DNA of 64,000 bases from Cryptomeria japonica (Eukaryota > Streptophyta > Pinopsida > Cupressales > Cupressaceae), in assembly GCF_030272615.1 (NCBI RefSeq), contig NC_081409.1, positions 18,418,260 through 18,482,259 of the forward strand, read 5' to 3'. Every line of letters begins with the position of its first letter. Position 1 is the stretch's first letter. Positions 11,240 to 22,333 of this stretch are shown here, one piece after another. A program made the translations under genes and the position numbers. The notes under the pieces are model-generated. The model was not told the DNA's origin and did not search any database. It saw only the letters and a program-made list of their open reading frames with translations.

Positions 11240-12313
11240 TGTAGCATCCTAAAATTGCGACACTTGCAATTTCGACTGCATTTGGGTCTTCACGATGGCG
11301 GTGCAACATTGAACCTGGATGGAGACCCCGAAACCTATTTACGACATCAAAAACTGCATTTTCCTGCACCTTGGCATGATCCCTCCTTGCACCCTGCTAT
11401 CCCAGGAGGTGGGACCATGGCGCCCAGCGCCCTGGTCCCCCAGGACCATGGTGCCCAGCGCCTTGGTCCCTGGCCCTATTTTGGGCCCGGTCTCCTTTTG
11501 GGCATCGGGTCTTTAAGTTTGCAAATTGGAAAATATTGTTTCTAGGTCGGCCTAAGGTCGGGAAAATCAGTCTATCAGCCCTAATTGACAAGTATATGAA
11601 CTACTTTTCCTCTCCTAGAAAGAGAAAAAAAAAAAGGAGGACATATATGTGCAAAGACGCGGAAGCAATATTCAAACATTCAAACATTCAAGCATTCAAG
11701 CATTCCTTCAAGCAATTGAGCATTCTAAGTCTCCATTCAAGGCTAGGTGTTGCATTCAAGACAAGGATTCAACCATTGAAGAGGAGATCACTTACAACAC
11801 ATTACATACAACATACATTACACCTTCGCATGTTGCAGGTACGCGGCTGTAATTGAAGATCTGGAATCCTTGTGCAGAGACGAACAGATCCACCTTCGTT
11901 TCGCGGATTTTTCGGAGGACCGTGTGCACGCCGGGCGCCATCGTCCCGTCAACTTTCGCTCAAATTTGCAGAACATCACCGTCTCGACATTTTACTGCTA
12001 ATTCCAGGTCCGCAGCTTCATCTTGTATCCCTATCTCTGTTTATAAGCGAATCTTTCCTATTTTACATGCATTCCTAGTTCAATCATTCTATCTACATTT
12101 CTTTACAAAAGAGGGTATCCTTGATGTCTTAACCCTTGAAACTCATTTACAATCCAATCCTGCATTGTGTGGGATTGGATCTTGTGGGTTTCAACCCCTC
12201 TTTTGAATGTAAAGTCCCTCCTAAGTGAAAACCATCAACCCTAGTGACCTCCCTTCTCTCTCCTCGGAGTTGGGGAGGGGAGAACGACTAGGGTTCGATT
12301 TTTCCGCTTTACA
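11240..12313 (+). mobile_element. TR-GAG 1 3' LTR
   Basis: 1074 bp. The 30-base excess over the 5' LTR is explained by a tandem duplication near 11415-11470: a unit containing GGACCATGG, GCCCAGCGCC and TTGGTCCC or CTGGTCCC occurs twice here and once in the 5' LTR. The hairpin block recurs at 11917-11946. TSD ATGAG follows at 12314-12318. Confidence 0.93.
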
Positions 12314-12318
12314 ATGAG

Positions 12319-13551
12319 TTTGGGTAGTAGCACAATCAATACATGGGACGAGATGAAACAATTGTTTCTTGCAAAGTATTAAGATTATTGTAGAGGCATT
12401 GATCGCCACGGGGATGATATTTTTAGAATGACATAGAAAGAAGATGAGAGTCTTGAAGATTATCTGGAAAGGTTTATGTTTAGTGTCAAAAAGTTCAAGC
12501 ATAACACTCTAAATGAAGATTCCCTCAAGCTGATATTTTTAAGGAGAAGCAGTGATGAATGCACTGATGCTTTGGATCTTATGGGAGGAGGTGATTTTAC
12601 ACAATCTACATGGACTGAAACAGGACAAATTTGTAAGAAGTATTCTAGATCATCTTTTTAAAAAAACAGGCATTTCAAGCCAGGGGTTCCTTCATCAACA
12701 TCTAGTATTGGAGTTTTTAGAATGGAACTTAGCCATTTGTTGAAGGACTTTAAGGAGGATATCATAAACAATATGGCTACTTGGTTGGATACACTCTCAG
12801 CTAAGAAGAAGCATGAAGAAGTTGATGCATTTCTTGCAGAATTTTGCCCTCATTGTAGACAAAAGAAAAAAGACTGCAGATGTAAAATGGTTGCAAATCT
12901 TGAAGTTCCTAACTTCAAGCCAATACAAGGTGATGATGAACAAGTTTTCTATGTTGCAGGCCAAATTTCCAAAGACAAGGTATGCCACCTGATCCACTTT
13001 CTTTTTCTGGTTATAGTGGAAATTCTTATGTACCAAATAATCAATGGCAATCACTGTATGCTCAAAATTTTGGTAGTTATCCAAACTGGTATGGTCCTCA
13101 AGGCCAAGGGCAATATTTTGCTAGTTAAACTCCACAGTGACAACAACCACAAGGAAATTGGTCTCCACCTCAAGCACAATGGCAACAATTTCAAGGGAAT
13201 TGGCAACCTAATCCTCAATGGAGGGGGAGTCAACCATGGACTAATCAGTCATTTGGATATCAACAACCACAACCGCCTGCAATAATACCTTCCCCTCCAC
13301 CCACTTCCGTTCCACCTAAGCCTACATAGTTGCCCACTCAGCTAATGCCGAATCCTAATATTAATTCTCAACAACAACAACAATAAGTTTATTCAACTGA
13401 TCCTAATCAATACTGTTAGTCAACAGATTTGTCTTTTATACATTATATTCTTAAATCTCTGTATGCCCATTAATTAAAAGACAAAAGCAACTAACAGTTG
13501 GATAATTTTAGGAATAATTATCCTCTGCATAAGGGTACAGCTCCCCAACAA
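12319..13551 (+). pseudogene. Gypsy 1 gag, middle and C-terminal part
   Basis: Resumes the gag domain cut at 4831 (TWDEMKQLFLAKY, EDESLEDYLERF, DALDLM). A Cys-rich CPHCRQKKKDCRC follows near 12850-12885, then a Gln/Pro/Trp-rich low-complexity stretch after a frameshift near 12980. Stops at about 12380 (TAA), 12434 (TAG) and 13327 (TAG) and at least two frameshifts show decay. A final piece (FRNNYPLHKGTAPQQ) runs to the border of the next insertion near 13551; its continuation starts at 18148. Confidence 0.75.
13544..13551. repeat. Possible target-site duplication of the unknown insertion, left copy
   Basis: CCCAACAA here and at 18140-18147. Collapsing the two makes the gag reading APQQ continue in frame into PQYLRNRDYP. 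Eight bases would suit a hAT-type insertion, but no matching terminal inverted repeat is visible. Confidence 0.5.
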
Positions 13552-14129
13552 AGAATGATTTTCAATCAGCTCTGATTATAGTAATTTAATTTGCATACTT
13601 TTTACCCGAAAGTACTTAAAGGTAGATTTATATTCACTTGTCAGCACATAATGAATATATTCTCAATTAACAACACCAATTTAATCATGAAGTTCATAGA
13701 CTTCAAGCATTTGTTTCTTTTTGAGGGAAAAGCATTTTACATGCATTCACATATAATGAGAAGAAAAGAAACAAACTCCAGATTCAAACTAAATCCACAC
13801 AGAGATTATCATCCAAATCTATTAAACTCACAGATTTAATACTACAAAACTTGCAACAATTTTATTTATAAAAATTGTTCTCTTCTTTCTCAAAACATTA
13901 TGAAAAAACAGATCTTTATCTATTGCATTCCTTTTTCCCCCAAAATCTTTCGGAACTAAACAGAGTCTTTTTCATCCCTTAAATAGCCACAACAAGGCTT
14001 ACAGTAAAGCGGGAAACACGGAAAAACTAACTTTCTGCCCCGTGAAGTTCAACAAAATTTACCAAATGAAACTATCTTTTTTCACTACTAGAAAACAGAG
14101 CCTATTTTCTAGAAAACATGAAAGCAATT

Positions 14130-15291
14130 TCAAGAAATAGATTCTTTCTTCCAATCAGAATATGCCGTAATGAAGTGCTGGATAACAGGCTTATGTGGAA
14201 GCCCCACGTGTGCTATGCGCTGCTTCCACACCTCCTTTTCTTTGTGAACCTGTGCAACTTTATCAAAGTGGCTATCCAAATGTCCAATGCATAGGAAGAG
14301 AAGCGACTCAATTTTGGCGATAGTAGTTAGGTCATCCGAGACCAAGCCTTTAGCCTCCTTCACATAGTTAATCTTTTTCTCAAAAGATTTTGTTATTACT
14401 TCGATGGTCTCTAGTGTCCCGTCTCTTTTTAGGCACTTAATTCCAATGCATAAGAGCTCATTGCGCATGGAAGTGGTTAACTCTGCAAGTTGGCCTGCCA
14501 ATTTTGTGAATTCTTCGTATGCCTGTTTTATCAATGAATTCCTCCATTCAATATTCTTTTGGCAGACATACAAGATGCTATCATCCAGTCCTGGCACTGG
14601 TTTCTCGGTTAGGAATTTCATAACTCCGTAAGTTTGTACTTCTCGCATCTGTGTAGTCCTTGTTGCCCATTCCACCTCTTCATTTTTCCAATTACTTATT
14701 TCAGTCTCCAATTCCTTCATTACTTTTATTGCCCCATTATGAACTTTACTCAGGTTCCCAAAATACGCAGCTCCAGATTTTCGCATCTGCTCCAACCACT
14801 CCATCACAGTCTCTGTTATCAGTCTACATTTCTGTATTTGTTCCAAGGTTTTTCTGATTGACTGGGGACTTCGGATCAAATGATGTAGGCAATTGTGACA
14901 AGGGTTGAGGATTCAGACTGTTTACTGCCTCAATGTACTCTGCCATTCGACGCAACATCTCCTTCATTCGATGTTTGTCCCTTTCATCTTTCCAAGTCCT
15001 TGTGATAATCTTCTTGGTTGAAGCTTCAAGATGAAGAACGTCTTTGGCATGAGTAGCAGTCCCTATGTTTACTTTTTCAACATTAAAATCTTGAACTGTA
15101 GGATTTTCAATCTTGGCATATGTCAATGGATGTGCAATCTCTACCACCCAACCTCCACTATCAACATCAAAATCAATTTTTGACATAGTCTTTGATTTCT
15201 TGGCTTTAGGAGTCTTTCCTAGGCACTTAATCACCATATCTTCCATCGGAATGGATGCGGGGACTATGTTTCTCTTCTTGCTACCAAGCAT
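14130..15291 (-). pseudogene. Unrecognised protein, C-terminal half with coiled coil
   Basis: Two overlapping minus-strand frames (15291-14824 and 14879-14130) join through a frameshift near 14850, where both read an SPVNQKNL/SPQSIRKTL-like segment. The second frame gives about 250 residues rich in Glu, Lys, Leu and Ile, predicted as long helices or coiled coil (MEWLEQMRKSG, VMKELETEISNWKNEEVEW, FTKLAGQLAELTTSM). I do not recognise the family. The frame is long and nearly clean, suggesting selection until recently or a young insertion. It is probably the tail of the product beginning at 17079. Confidence 0.6.
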
Positions 15292-17079
15292 ATTATCTAA
15301 CTAGACTGGGCCTGTGGAGACTGGAGTCTTTACAGAATCAGTACCTGCATCTTTTTCATTTCTTATTACCATGATAGAATCTACCTGAAAGGTTTCCTGT
15401 GCTTACTGGCTAGTTTCCTCATCATCTAGATTTTGTTGCTCTGAACCTGGATTATCTTGAAGGGCATCCATTTCAAGATCAACCACTACTGTGTCTGGAG
15501 GAAAGGACCTTCTTTTACTCCTGGTTTTAGAGCAGGCAACTCTAATAGGAATCAATTGCCCTGCTCTTCTGCTCACCTTTATCCCTTTTGTGAGAATGAC
15601 CTGCATCACAAGATTGAATAAATGTATTAGAAACCAGGCTCTTAGAGGATGAAGTTGAACCCTTTTGCCGACTTTGCCTCAATCGGTGTTGCTTAAGCCA
15701 TTTCTCTGTTCTTCGTATGACCATGAGGGTTCTAGCCTGAATATCTTCCTCCTCATTTTTCTCCCAATCTATCTCTAGGATTACCTCTGGCTGTTTATCT
15801 TCAACAAACTGTGGATCAATTAAATCTTTTCCATCTTCCTCAATATGAGCAGTGTTCATTTCCAGGCCATACTCTCTTACTTGTTGCATAGTGAATCTTA
15901 GGTGAGCTCTTCTCCGAACCTCATATTCATCCTCACAGTTTATCCAGAAATCTTCTAGACTCAGCATATGCTGGAAATGTTCACTAATTGTAAGATGAGC
16001 CGTTGCAAAACCTTTAATATCAAAGTTAGTGCGAGGAATATACAGTTTGAAATTGAATTGTTTGAACTCTAGTTCTAGGTTCAAGGCATCTAAAACAATA
16101 TTGCAAGTGTAACGTGTTAGTTCAATAGGGAAAGATACTCCTGTTTGATGCTTTTCTTTGTATTTCTTTTTTATATAAGCAAGCTGTCTACTTACTTCCA
16201 TCAGCACCTGTCTATCAAAGACATACCTCGGCAATTTATAGGGTTCTCCTTCAAAGCCACCAACCCTCAGATAAGTGAACCTAGAAAACTAAATATAGAC
16301 ACCGCCATAGGTACTTATAAACTACATAGCTTCTTCAGTCAATCTCTTATGCATATCTCCCCTCAATTCAAATACTATCCTACCTACGAAAATATTTTGA
16401 ACCTTATAATAATTCTCAGCTACCCTGTGTTGTTGTAAATGTGGATGGTACTCATAAATTTTCATATTATTCTGCCAAACTTCATGGAATAAACCTGTCC
16501 ATTGTCTTATACAAGCTAAGAAATATATAAGATAAGAAGACATATAGAAATTCTTGTTCCCAAAGTAGCTTAAACCCTCATGCATTCTCTTTGCAATCAA
16601 CTCGGCCCAGTCTATATATCTTTTCTCACCAAAGATAACCTGAACAAAGAAATACATCCAATCCTCCTAGTAATAGGCAATCTGATTCCCCTGCATTCTA
16701 TGTAAGAGAATGATAATGTCCCTTACTTCTTGAATCATGTGATCACGGGTTAATGGGCTGGGCAACCGAGAACCTCCTTTTTGGAATTTCAACAGCCAAT
16801 TTCTAGCGATAACACTTCGGCAATAGGACTTTTTTTTTTTTTCTTCTGAAAACAGCCCTTGTGACTTGCAAACCATCCAGTCTTCCCCTTTACATCTCTA
16901 ATACACCTCTCGACAGGGTCATATTTGCTCATACATTCTAAAACTAACTCTGGACATGATACGGCAGGGGGAAATGTTGCGGCTTCAATTAACCCACTGT
17001 CTAGAATCTTCTGCATTAATGGGGTATTGGCAGAATCGCGTGCTCTTTCATGAAATTCCTCTAAATTCACTGCTGGCAA
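15292..17079 (-). pseudogene. Unrecognised protein, N-terminal half
   Basis: Starts at an ATG at 17079 (MPAVNLEEFHERARD). The frame slips at an A/T homopolymer near 16829-16840, continues through 16876-16322 with one TAG near 16664, then through 16234-15542 and 15609-15403. Visible content: a Cys-containing segment (VSCPELVLECMSKYDPVERC), aromatic-rich helices (YLIYFLACIRQWTGLFHEVW), a charged region (EIDWEKNEEEDIQARTL) and a basic, Ser-rich linker. Joined, the pieces suggest a protein of over 900 residues. No domain recognised. Whether it is element-encoded or a captured plant gene is open. Confidence 0.55.
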
Positions 17080-17660
17080 GAAGGTGTCTCCTATGTCTGG
17101 CAGGGAACAGACTAAACCAGATTTTGGGTCCGGCTAAGGTGGTTTTGGTCTCATCTTTACTTAACAAATAGGAAAAGTGCACAACAAGAAAAATGGATTG
17201 AACTAACTGAAATACTGAACAACACTTTTCAATTTACGTAATTTAACAAGCAAGAAAGAAGAACTTTGAGCTCACCTTTCATGCAGAACCGAAAATTAAC
17301 ACAAAGCTGAGGAAAGAAACTACTGTCGTCGCTACTTCCCTACTGACTGATTTGAGCAAACAATAGAGGCCAATAATTTACTTTCAAAGAAACAGACTTA
17401 TAACATAACCTGAAATGTTGGTTGTATGACTCTTTATGACTCCCGCCTGTCAGATTATTTGTGCCCATTGTGCCGAGAGGATTTGATCCTGACACCTTAT
17501 TAATTCCCGCGTGCCTTCTCCTTTCATATCTTTCCTCAACATGATTATCTATAGTATAGATTTCATTATCATTCATTTCCCTTGAGGTTCATCATTCAAA
17601 TCCAGAATATTCCCTTATATGCCGATACTTTATTACTTTGTCTTCAAAATTATCTATCCT

Positions 17661-17712
17661 CGAACGTTGAACCCTGAACCACTTAAAAGTAGTTCGGAGG
17701 TTCAAGTTCAAG
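17661..17712. repeat. GGTTCAA inverted repeat 1
   Basis: Arms GAACGTTGAACC and GGTTCAAGTTCAAG around a short spacer. First of three in the upstream part of the unknown insertion. Confidence 0.6.
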
Positions 17713-17794
17713 ACTGCACTAGAGAACAAAACATTCAGCTAAACAAGGACTCACATTTTATGAACGTGAATCACAAAAGACTCAATACAAGATG

Positions 17795-17856
17795 TTTGAA
17801 CCTTGAACCTTGAACCATGAACCACTAACAAGAAGGTTCAAAGGTTCAAGTTCAAC
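17795..17856. repeat. GGTTCAA inverted repeat 2
   Basis: Arms built of TTGAACC repeated twice plus TGAACCACT, answered by AAGGTTCAAAGGTTCAAG. Best-formed of the three and close to a long hairpin. Confidence 0.7.
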
Positions 17857-17916
17857 GACAATTTTCACAAAGTCTATTGACGCCCTATTAAACACAACCA
17901 TTACTTTATAAACTGA

Positions 17917-17965
17917 CTTTGAACTTTTAACCACTTTTTTGAAAGGTTCAAGGTTCAAGTTCAAG
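17917..17965. repeat. GGTTCAA inverted repeat 3
   Basis: CTTTGAACTTTTAACCACTT answered by GAAAGGTTCAAGGTTCAAG. Confidence 0.6.
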
Positions 17966-18147
17966 AAAGGTCACAAAACGAAGACTTTCTTTGGATGTGG
18001 AAAAATTAAAAGAGCAGACTAACAAATACCCAACCTATTCTTTATCTATAAGTGATATTTACCTCAGATCCGGGACAACTTTGCCTAATCCATCCCCTCC
18101 AGGTATAACTGAAATGCCCGAAGAATAAGAAATCTCTAGCCCAACAA

Positions 18148-18900
18148 CCACAATACCTTAGAAATAGAGACTACCCCCATTTCCCCAGAGATTGCAAGAA
18201 AAGGAGGTTCTTACAGAACATGAGCAAGGTTTTGATATTATAGATCAATTGAAACATCTATGTATTAAAATCCCATTGTTACAAGCAATAAAAGATGTTC
18301 CTATATACAATAAGACACTTAAGGAAGCATGTCTAAAAAATTATGGCAGAAAGAAGAAAGATCCGCAAACAATGCATGTAATGGATCAACTGGCAGATAT
18401 TATGCTAGGGAAAGTTTGAATTCCTAAGTACTCTAATCCTAGTAGTCCTATTGTGAATATAGTCATTAATGGCACTCGGATAAAAAATGTTTTGGTTGAT
18501 TTAGGAGTAGCCATTAATGTTATAATAAGAGAGGTAATGCAGCGGCTTGAAATTAATAGTCTCGTACCTACACCTACAATCCTACAGCTTGCTGTCAGCT
18601 CTACAGTTTGACCTGATGGTATGATTGAAGATATAGTTGTTACTTTGGATTCATGGGAATACCCTACAAACTTTATGATCCTATCTCTAAAGGAAACATT
18701 AGGAGGATATCCGTTGATTTTGGGAAGACCTTGGCTTGCCACGACTGATGCATATATTGGATGTAGATAAGGGGATATGACTATTTCAGATGACAACTCT
18801 ACAAAAACATTAGCTATGTATTCTCCTGCTCAGCCCCAGTTTGATCATCAACAAGCCGTTTGGCCTAATTTGGGAGAAGAATCTGAATGAGTTGACTCTA
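18148..18900 (+). pseudogene. Gypsy 1 gag end and aspartic protease
   Basis: After the insertion the Gypsy 1 reading resumes, with a frameshift near 18190. A helical linker (DIIDQLKHLCIKIPLLQAI) precedes the retropepsin-like domain: VNIVINGTRIKNVLVDLGVA holds the catalytic position as D-L-G instead of D-S/T-G, and LILGRPWLAT is the conserved downstream block. TGA stops near 18418 and 18608 and a TAA near 18768 break it. The protease would process the polyprotein. Confidence 0.8.
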
Positions 18901-19255
18901 TTAATCACCTTATGATGATTAATAAAGGGCCATTCATTCAATTCCATGATGAAGACTCGATTATTTATAAAATTCTGACAAATGAGTTAAGACAAGAACA
19001 ATAATTGCAGGAGTTAGTACCAAATATTGCAAATTCAGACTTTCCTGTAGCCACTGATATATTGCATACTTTGTTGCCGCAGGAAGTATGTACTTCTCAT
19101 TTTTCTGATATATCCCAAATTGATCTTACTATCAAAATAAAAGTTGATTTGAATAAATATTTGAATATCAACAGTGATCTTGTGGAAACTCAAAAAGTGG
19201 CACTTATGGATTTGATCAATGTCATAAACATGCCTTTGCATGGGATTACAAGGAT

Positions 19256-21781
19256 ATGCTTGGAATTGATTCAATAGTTTGTACCCACCATATCTACATA
19301 AAAGAAGACTATAGCCCACTTAGACAGCCACAAAGAAGAATCAATCATGCATTAAAAGAAATAGTTAAAGAGGAATTGCAAAAGTTGTTAAAAGCTAGGT
19401 TTATCTATCCTATCTCTGATAGTCAATGGGCATCACCTTTGGTAATAGTTCCTAAGAAAGGAGGAAAATGGAGAGTATGTGTTGATTACAAAGCGTTGAA
19501 CTTAGCAACCAGAAAAGATCATTTTCTGTTGCCATTTGTGGATCAGGTATTAGACTCTTTGGCTAGGAAGAGATACTTCTCATTTCTTGATGGATTCAGT
19601 GGCTACAACCAGATTCAAATTGCCCTAGAGGATCACAAGAAGACTACATTTACTTGTCCTTGGGGAACATATGCATATTTTGTTCTTCCTTTTGGATTAT
19701 GTAATGCTCCAGCCACTTTTCAAAGAGCAGTAATAAACATATTTTCAGATATTTCCCAAGATTTCATGGAAATTTATATGGATGATTTTACAACTTATGG
19801 TTTAGAATTTGAAGAAGCATTAGAGAACCTGAAGAAAGTTTTGCAACAGTGTGAAAACTACAATTTGTCATTAAATAGTTAGAAGTGCTTCATGGTGATG
19901 TAGAAAGGTATAGTCCTTGGTCATCATGTCTCAATAAAAGGAATACAAGTTGACCCAACAAAAAATGAATTTATTCAAAATATCACTGCACCAGGAAAGC
20001 AAAAAGATGTTAGAAGTTTTCTTGGTCATGTTGGATATTATAGAAGGTTTATCAAAGATTTCAACAAAATTGCAAGTCCCTTATATTCTCTTCTTACCAA
20101 GGATATGGAATTTAAATGGACTTCTTCATGCAATGAAGCTTTCTTAAAGCTCAAGCAAGCCTTAACCCAAGCACCAGTTCTTAAAGGTCCGAATTGGTCT
20201 TTACCATTTCAAATTCATACAGATGCATCTGATTATGCAATAGGATCAGTCTTAGGACAAAAGGTTGATAACTTGGAGAATGCAATATATTATATCAATA
20301 AGAACTTGCAGGGGCCAGAGTTAAATTACACAGTCACTGAAAAAGAAATGTTATCAGTCATATATGCACTCAACAAATTCAGGCACTATATAACAGGATA
20401 TCCTATATTTGTGCACACTGATCATACTGCAATCATATATCTCATGAATAAGCCTTCAATTACTGGTAGATTAGCTCACTAGTTATTTTTGATGCAGGAA
20501 TTTGATATCACAATTATTGATAAACTAGGAAAGTCCAATGTGGTTGTAGATTATCTTTCAAGGCTTCAGTTGCTGGAAGATCCTATAGCCATAGATGATG
20601 CTTTTCTGAATGAATATTTATTCCTTATCAAAGCCCACACTCCCTGGTATGCTGATATTGCCAATTATTTAGCTGCTGCTAAAATGCCAATACATATTTC
20701 TCCTAAAGAAAGAAGATTGCTAGTTGAAATTTTTTTTAACTTCTCATGGATTACTGATTGTTTGTTTTATATTGGACCTGACCAAGTCATGAGAAGATGT
20801 GTAAGAGAAGATGAAACATATGATATCCTGCATGCATGTCATGATGAGCCATGTGGAGGATATTTTGCTGCTAAGAGAACAACACTCAAAATACTGAACA
20901 CAGGATATTATTGGCCAACATTATATAAGGATGCAACACAATATACAAGGAAATGTGATAGATGCCAGCACATGGGGAGACCTACTAAATCTGATGAGAT
21001 GCCATTATACCCATAGATATTAGTTGCACCATTTGATAAATGGGGATTAGATTTTGTTGGCCCAATTGATCCTCCTTCTAATGGAAAATCTTACATTTTG
21101 GTATGTACTGATTATGTAACCAAATGGGTGGAAGCTCGAGCCATAACACATGCAAGAGATAATAAGGTGGTTGAGTTCCTTTATGAGGAGATATTTACAA
21201 GATATGGAGTACCAAGGGAAATTGTATCAGACCAAGGACCACAATTTACTTCCACATTGATTGCAACCTTGGTTGATGAATACAATATCAGGCACACAAA
21301 ATCTACCCCATATCATCCACAAGCCAATGGACAAGTAGAGGTCACAAATAGGGAGCTAGAGGCTATTCTTACCAAGATGGTAGATGTTCATAAAAAAGAT
21401 TGGTCTCACAGACTTTCAGAAGCAATTTGGGCATATAGAACAACTTGGAAGACACCAATTGGTTTCACACATGTTGAGATGGTGTATGGAAAAGCAACAA
21501 TGATGCCTATTGAGTTTGAGCATAAAACTCTAAGGACAGATTTACAATTAAATATGATACTTTCTGAAGTACAAAGAGACCGTATTCAACAATTGAATGC
21601 TTTGGATGAGTGGAGAAAAATGGTTGTCCAACAAACAAAACTGATTCAAAATCAGAGAGCCAAGTGGCATGATAAATACATCAAGGAGAAGAAGTTCAAA
21701 GTGGGTGACTGGGCACTATTGTATGACAAGATACAAAAATACTATGGGAAAGATGCAAATCAGATAGTTAGGTCCATATGA
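19256..21781 (+). pseudogene. Gypsy 1 pol: reverse transcriptase, RNase H and integrase
   Basis: A single frame of about 842 codons interrupted only by four TAG codons (near 19880, 19901, 20480 and 21014). The reverse transcriptase has the WASPLVIVPKKGGKWRVCVDY, FLDGFSGYNQI and YMDDF active-site blocks. RNase H follows with HTDASDYAIGSVL and FVHTDH. Integrase has the zinc-binding region (CDRCQHMGRPT) and the catalytic set LDFVGPI, SDQGPQF and GQVEVTNRE. The C-terminal LNALDEWR resembles Athila. An upstream linker (19005-19255) lies in another frame, so there is also a frameshift before the polymerase. These enzymes would copy element RNA to DNA and insert it in the nucleus. Confidence 0.92.
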
Positions 21782-22035
21782 GATAAAGGAAGTTTTCAAT
21801 AATGGAGTTGTTCGTTTGACCATAATTGACCCAGTTCGGTTCAAGCTTTTAGTAAATGGTCACATATCACGTCTTTATCATAAGCCTACCACCAAAGAGG
21901 AGTTCCTGTAGCAATTCACAAAGAAAGATCAAACACGGGTTCCTACAGCAACTGGGCAGGTTCCTACTACAATAGAAAATAGTATTCAGGGTAGGGTTCT
22001 TGCAGCCTCTGCAGCAAACATACCTGCCACTTCAT
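21782..22035 (+). pseudogene. Gypsy 1 pol, extreme C-terminus after a frameshift
   Basis: After a one-frame shift near 21775 the reading continues as EVFNNGVVRLT, VNGHISRLYHKPT and EEFL, the end typical of Athila-like pol, then a low-complexity tail with repeated CCTACAGC/CCTGTAGC strings. A stop at 22036 probably ends pol. The stretch 22036-22297 holds no gene. Confidence 0.65.
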
Positions 22036-22315
22036 AGTTCTCCAAACATCATTTCATAACGATATCTCCATGTCTTAAGGAAATATTATTCTCCATAAAT
22101 AAAATTTCCATCCACATCATCCCATCTTATTTCTTTATCTATCATTTCATTCATGTCACATCACTTCATTTCGCCATTCTTTTCGCATGTCTGCAGGTAT
22201 GTACATATTTTATTTTTTTAATTAGGCATTTATGATTTCATTATGATTATTGCCTTTGCTAAATCCGCGTACACTTCCCTAAATTCCTTCCGCATGTGTG
22301 GACATGTGCCAAAAT

Positions 22316-22327
22316 AAGTTTGGGGGG
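22316..22327 (+). promoter_or_regulatory. Internal polypurine-like tract before ORF3
   Basis: AGTTTGGGGGG-type string between pol and the third ORF. Athila-like elements often carry such a tract at this place, in addition to the one beside the 3' LTR. Confidence 0.6.
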
Positions 22328-22333
22328 TGTTTT

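Larger units (their letters stand above)
4832..12313 (+). mobile_element. TR-GAG 1: gag-only (non-autonomous) LTR retrotransposon
   Basis: Complete element: two LTRs, TSD ATGAG, primer-binding site, polypurine tract and one large gag-protease-like frame (7060-10407). No reverse transcriptase, RNase H or integrase motif is seen in the 5.4-kb interior. This fits the TR-GAG type of non-autonomous element, which supplies Gag but borrows pol. It has the most similar LTRs in the left stack and is innermost, so it is the youngest insertion there. Confidence 0.9.
13552..18139 (-). mobile_element. Insertion of unknown class in Gypsy 1 carrying a long unrecognised reading frame
   Basis: 4.6 kb between two pieces of Gypsy 1 gag. 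It contains a minus-strand coding region (17079-14130), an apparent 3' untranslated part at 13552-14129, and an upstream part (17080-18139) with three GGTTCAA hairpins. I found no LTR pair, no terminal inverted repeat and no recognisable transposase, polymerase or integrase. A non-autonomous element carrying an element-specific or captured gene is the simplest reading. Confidence 0.55.

Noticed and set aside
17661-17965. tRNA genes, because GGTTCAA resembles a B box
   Set aside because: No cloverleaf, no A box at the right spacing, and the motif is arranged as repeated inverted pairs.
13544-18147. LTR retrotransposon ends for the unknown insertion
   Set aside because: No TG...CA direct repeats, primer-binding site or convincing polypurine tract; 13552-14129 and 17080-18139 do not resemble each other by eye.
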